Both the position numbers and the translations under genes were made by a program. Shown here piece by piece: positions 6,353 through 9,435 of a stretch of DNA of 9,435 bases (position 1 is the stretch's first letter; every line of letters starts with the position of its first letter). The stretch covers positions 1-9,435 of the forward strand of contig JBPBQS010000144.1 of assembly GCA_050920955.1 (NCBI GenBank), given 5' to 3'. Below the pieces are notes generated by a model that searched no databases, was not told the DNA's origin, and was given only the letters and a program-made list of their open reading frames with translations. This DNA comes from CAXSEF01 sp050920955 (GTDB taxonomy: Bacteria; Pseudomonadota; Alphaproteobacteria; Acetobacterales; Acetobacteraceae).

Positions 6353-6379
6353 GGCCTGGTCCGCGCGTGCGCGGAGGCC
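6353..6379 (+). promoter_or_regulatory. Hairpin that buries the Shine-Dalgarno of the phosphoesterase gene
   Basis: TCCGCG (6360-6365) pairs with CGCGGA (6370-6375) over the loop CGTG, and GGCC (6353-6356) pairs with GGCC (6376-6379) below a 3-nt bulge. The 3' arm contains GGAGG (6373-6377), the best ribosome-binding site for the ATG at 6386, so folding would mask it. A translational control role is an inference. Confidence 0.4.
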
Positions 6380-6385
6380 GGCAAG

Positions 6386-9217
6386 ATGCATGGAGCACCG
6401 ATGAGACATTCGTTCCGGAAATACCCTCTGGCGGGCCTGTTCGCGCTCGCGCTCGCCGTGCCCGTGTGGGCGGCGCCCGAGGCTCCGGACCCGTCGCCGC
6501 CGCAGGTGCCGGCCGGCCCCGCCGCGACGCGCACCGTGGGGCCGCAGCGCAACGGCTCGATCGTGGCGTCGGACAACCAGCTGCTGACGCCGGCGGGCAC
6601 GGTGGTCCAGCTCGGCTCGCCGGTCGTGGCGAAGGCGGTGGCGGTCAACCCGAACCACAGGACCAGGACCGGCGCCGTGCTGATGATGGCCGCGGCCCAG
6701 CCGATCATCGTGTTCAGCACGACGACGGGCGAGGTGATCCAGCGCTATGTCCCGGTGACCAGCAACGGCACGACCTTCACCAACAACACCCACGGCTCGT
6801 TCACCGGCGTCACCTACTCGGCCGACGGCTCCAAGCTGCTGTTCAGCCAGGACAACAACTTCGTTGCGGTCGCCAATGTCGACGCCTTCACCGGCAAGCT
6901 GACGCCCGCGCCGAGCATCGCTCTGCCGTCGCCGCCTGCGAACCCGCTGCTGTACAACGCCACCTCGGCCAATGCCGGCGGCATCGCGGTGCTCGACAAC
7001 ACGATCGGGCTCGTCGCGCTGAACGCGAACAACACGGTCGGCGTGCTGAACCTGACCAACTCGACGCTGGTTTCGCAGATCCCGGTCGGCAACGCGCCGA
7101 ACAGCATCGTCATCAAGGGCAACTTCGCCTACGTGACCAACGAGGGCGGCCGGCCGGCGCGCGCGGGCGACTTCACCAACCTGTCCGACGGCACGCCGAT
7201 CGTCGTCGATCCGACGGATGCCTTCGCCACCACCGGCACCGTCTCGGTGATCAACATCCGCACCGGCGAGGTCGCGAAGACCATCGCCGTCGGCCTGCAT
7301 CCCGCGGGCATGGCCGTGTCGGGCTCCATGCTCTACGTCGCGAACTCGTACAGCGACACGATCTCGGTGATCGACACCGGGCTGAACAAGGTCGTGCGCA
7401 CGATCAGCGTCGGCGTGCCGATCCGGGGCGGGGCGTTCGGCGCCGGCGCCAGCGGCATCGCCGTCGCGGGCTCGACCGCCTACGTCACGCTGGGCCAGTC
7501 CAACGCCGTGGCCGTGGTCGACCTCACCAGCGACTCGGGCAACCCGGTGCTGGGCTACATCCCGACGCTGTACTTCCCGACGACGATCGCCTACGACGGC
7601 GCCACCAAGTCGCTCGTGGTCGCCAACGACAAGGGCCTGGGCGCGCAGGGCTCGATCGGCACCGCGCAGGGGGTCCAGGGCTTCAACAGCCACCAGGAGA
7701 CCGGCACGGTCAGCCTGATCCCGATCCCCACCGCGTCCCAGCTCGCGGGCTACACGAAGCAGGTGATCGCCAACAACCACTGGAACTCGGCCAACGTCTA
7801 TGCCGGGCCGCAGTACGCGAACCCGTCGGCGAGGCCGGTGGCGATCCCGCAGCACATCGGCGAGCCCTCGCTGATCAGGCACGTGTTCCTGATCATCAAG
7901 GAGAACCGCACCTACGACCAGATTCTCGGCGACCTGCCGCAGGGCAACGGCGACGCGAACCTGGCTGTGTTCGGCGCGAACGTGCCCAACCAGAAGGCGA
8001 TCGTCAGGCGCTTCCCGCTGCTCGACAACATGTACGCGCCGAGCCGCCAGTCCGCGGACGGGCATCCCTGGATCGTCGAGTCCGGGTCGTTCTATTCCAA
8101 CGACATCCTCTCGCCCGACTGGATCCGCAGCTATCCCGGCGGCAACAGCAACGACGCGCTGACCTACACGCAGCAGGGCTTCCTGTGGTCGGGCGCGGAG
8201 CGGAAGGGCCTCAACGTCAAGATGTACGGCGAGTGGAGCGGCGGCTACGTCGTGGCGCCGAAGCCGGATGGCAGCCAGTACAGCTGGGCGGACTTCTACA
8301 ACACGTCGCTGTTCAAGGAGACCGGCGGGCAGCAGGGCAGCATGGTCGTGCCGGACAACTCGGACACCGAGTCGGCGACGATCCCGTCGGTCATGGCGAT
8401 CCTCGATCCGCACTACCCCTCGTTCAACCTCGGCATCCCCGACCAGTACCGGGCCGACTACTACATCCCGCTGCTGAAGGCGCAGGACGCGGCCGATGCG
8501 GTGCCGAACCTGACGATCATCTGGCTGCCGGACGACCACACCAACGGCACCTCGACCGGCTATCCGCTGCCGGCCAACTACCAGGCGGACAACGACCTGG
8601 CGCTCGGCCGCATGGTGGAAGCGATCAGCACCAGCAAGGCCTGGTCGAGCAGCGCGATCTTCGTCGAGGAGGACGACAGCCAGGACGGCGTGGACCACGT
8701 CGACGGGCACCGCCAGCCGGTCTACCTGATCAGCCCGTACTCCGTGGCGCCGCAGTCGCCGAGCGTGGGCAAGGTCATCCACACCACCTACACCCAGGAG
8801 AACATCAACCGCACGATCGAGAACATCCTCGGCCTGGCGCCGCTGACGCAGTTCGACCTGACCGCGTCGCCGATGTTCGACTGCTTCCAGGACACGCCGA
8901 ACCTCGCGCCGTTCGCCCACGTGCCCGCCAACACGCCGCTCAACATCGGGCCGGGCGGCGTGCCGGTCGCGGGTACCGGGCCTGCGAACTACGCGGTGCG
9001 GATGACGCCGATCCAGCGGGCCTGGAACGTGGCGTCCAACGCCATGACCAAGGGCAAGCAGGGGCAGGCCGATTCGGTGGACGAGACCTTCCTCAACCAC
9101 GTGGTCTGGTACTCGGCCACGCACTGGAAGCGTCCGTATCCGGGCGAGGCGCGCATCGAGTGGCCGGCGGCGTTCGTCAAGGCGGCGGCGCACAAGACTC
9201 CCGACAAGGACGACTGA
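6386..9217 (+). CDS. Secreted YncE-like beta-propeller/alkaline-phosphatase-family phosphoesterase fusion
   Basis: Exported two-domain protein of 943 residues. The N-terminus is a signal peptide: basic MRHSFRKYP, hydrophobic LAGLFALALAVPV, then VWA before likely cleavage near residue 29. Residues about 60-430 form a YVTN-type beta-propeller, clearest at 283-370 (TGTVSVINIRTGEVAKTIAVG, YVANSYSDTISVID). Residues about 495-830 are a phosphoesterase domain (PF04185-like): KENRTYDQILGDL (E506-D511), SADGHPW (556-562), LPDDHTNGT (D716-T719) and EEDDSQDGVDHVDGHR (761-776) are probable metal and substrate sites. This matches proteins annotated as bifunctional YncE/alkaline phosphatase family; phosphate release from extracytoplasmic phosphoesters is likely, substrate unknown. 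Starts: ATG 6386 has GGAGG 8 nt upstream; in-frame ATG 6401 has GGAG 5 nt upstream; both keep the signal peptide. It is divergent from the two-component genes. Confidence 0.88.
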   Translation: MHGAPMRHSFRKYPLAGLFALALAVPVWAAPEAPDPSPPQVPAGPAATRTVGPQRNGSIVASDNQLLTPAGTVVQLGSPVVAKAVAVNPNHRTRTGAVLMMAAAQPIIVFSTTTGEVIQRYVPVTSNGTTFTNNTHGSFTGVTYSADGSKLLFSQDNNFVAVANVDAFTGKLTPAPSIALPSPPANPLLYNATSANAGGIAVLDNTIGLVALNANNTVGVLNLTNSTLVSQIPVGNAPNSIVIKGNFAYVTNEGGRPARAGDFTNLSDGTPIVVDPTDAFATTGTVSVINIRTGEVAKTIAVGLHPAGMAVSGSMLYVANSYSDTISVIDTGLNKVVRTISVGVPIRGGAFGAGASGIAVAGSTAYVTLGQSNAVAVVDLTSDSGNPVLGYIPTLYFPTTIAYDGATKSLVVANDKGLGAQGSIGTAQGVQGFNSHQETGTVSLIPIPTASQLAGYTKQVIANNHWNSANVYAGPQYANPSARPVAIPQHIGEPSLIRHVFLIIKENRTYDQILGDLPQGNGDANLAVFGANVPNQKAIVRRFPLLDNMYAPSRQSADGHPWIVESGSFYSNDILSPDWIRSYPGGNSNDALTYTQQGFLWSGAERKGLNVKMYGEWSGGYVVAPKPDGSQYSWADFYNTSLFKETGGQQGSMVVPDNSDTESATIPSVMAILDPHYPSFNLGIPDQYRADYYIPLLKAQDAADAVPNLTIIWLPDDHTNGTSTGYPLPANYQADNDLALGRMVEAISTSKAWSSSAIFVEEDDSQDGVDHVDGHRQPVYLISPYSVAPQSPSVGKVIHTTYTQENINRTIENILGLAPLTQFDLTASPMFDCFQDTPNLAPFAHVPANTPLNIGPGGVPVAGTGPANYAVRMTPIQRAWNVASNAMTKGKQGQADSVDETFLNHVVWYSATHWKRPYPGEARIEWPAAFVKAAAHKTPDKDD

Positions 9218-9230
9218 GCGCCCGGGCTCC

Positions 9231-9262
9231 GTCCGTCCGGCCCGCTACCGGGTCGGGCGGAC
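9231..9262. terminator. Shared hairpin at the convergent 3' ends
   Basis: GTCCGTCCGGCCCG (9231-9244) pairs with CGGGTCGGGCGGAC (9249-9262): 14 bp including two G-T pairs, loop CTAC. It starts 13 bp after the phosphoesterase stop and covers the last codons and stop of the MFS gene on the other strand. No T-run follows on either strand, so termination is inferred from position and stem strength. Confidence 0.55.
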
Positions 9263-9435
9263 GGTTCCAGGCGTCGCGCTCCGTGGCCGGCTTCCCACGG
9301 CGAGTACCGCGGCGAGGCCGATGATCGAGACGGCGGCGACGTAGTGTGCGGGTGCCAGGCGGTCCAGCGTGCCGAGCCAGGCGACGAGGGGCGGCGTGAT
9401 GCCGCCGAAGGCCGCGTAGGCGACGTTGTAGGAGA
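9245..9435 (-). CDS. MFS transporter, metabolite:H+ symporter (MHS)-like, C-terminal fragment
   Basis: The last 62 codons of a minus-strand gene entering from the right edge, with a TAG stop at 9245-9247. The translation begins SYNVAYAAFGGITPPLVAWL, which matches the eleventh transmembrane segment of MHS-family carriers (ProP/ShiA/KgtP type), where a YN-A-FGG-TP pattern is typical. A short linker and a final hydrophobic helix (YVAAVSIIGLAAVLAVG) follow, then a basic, unstructured tail. Such permeases are inner-membrane proton symporters for organic acids, osmolytes or related metabolites; the substrate cannot be told from this part. It converges with the phosphoesterase gene with 27 bp between stop codons and shares a hairpin with it. 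Confidence 0.8.
   Translation of the reverse strand, partial: SYNVAYAAFGGITPPLVAWLGTLDRLAPAHYVAAVSIIGLAAVLAVGSRPRSATPGTVRPTR

Noticed and set aside
6376..6393. Similarity of CCGGCAAGATGCATGG in the phosphoesterase leader to the end of repeat copy 2.
   Set aside because: The match is short and gapped, no hairpin plan of the repeat follows, and it overlaps the translation start; chance is the simpler explanation.
6230..9193. A 987-codon open frame on the minus strand, and a 1053-codon plus-strand frame at 6163-9324, over the phosphoesterase gene.
   Set aside because: Both are Arg/Ala/Gly/His-rich low-complexity translations typical of shadow frames in GC-rich DNA; the plus frame at 6386-9217 has a signal peptide and recognisable domains.

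Overview
The window is a very GC-rich stretch of a bacterial chromosome with G or C at most third codon positions. The ATP synthase beta C-terminus, the order beta then epsilon with nothing of the ATPase after it, and the NDH-2 gene fit an alphaproteobacterium, most likely Rhodospirillales/Acetobacteraceae. That placement is an inference from protein character and base composition, not from a marker gene. No phage, tRNA, rRNA, CRISPR or transposase gene is visible.

Layout. Positions 1-1542 hold the 3' end of an F1Fo ATP synthase operon: atpD (5' truncated) and atpC. A lone gene for a soluble di-iron protein of the acyl-ACP desaturase/ferritin-like type follows (1734-2567). It is bracketed by two copies of a ~130-bp structured repeat (1544-1671 and 2567-2698), each starting at or next to the stop codon of the gene before it. 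A type II NADH dehydrogenase (2820-4208) comes next and converges on a histidine kinase gene (4338-5444, minus).

The kinase overlaps its OmpR-type response regulator (5441-6142, minus) by four bases. The regulator is divergent from a large secreted protein (6386-9217) that joins an N-terminal YVTN/YncE-like beta-propeller to a C-terminal phosphoesterase domain. Their shared upstream region carries an 11-bp-spaced direct repeat typical in spacing of OmpR-family operators, plus two strong leader hairpins, one of which buries the Shine-Dalgarno sequence. At the right edge the C-terminus of an MHS-family MFS transporter (minus) converges on the phosphoesterase gene, and a 14-bp hairpin overlaps its stop codon.

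How the genes fit together. ATP synthase and NDH-2 both serve respiratory energy conversion but are separated by repeats and are unlikely to share a transcript. The two-component pair and the divergent exported phosphoesterase form a plausible sensing/response unit. The most unusual feature is the repeat family: four half-arms (two per copy) share one two-hairpin plan while the stem sequences differ with compensating changes, and copy 2 has exact 10-bp terminal inverted repeats and an exact 10-bp palindrome at its geometric centre.
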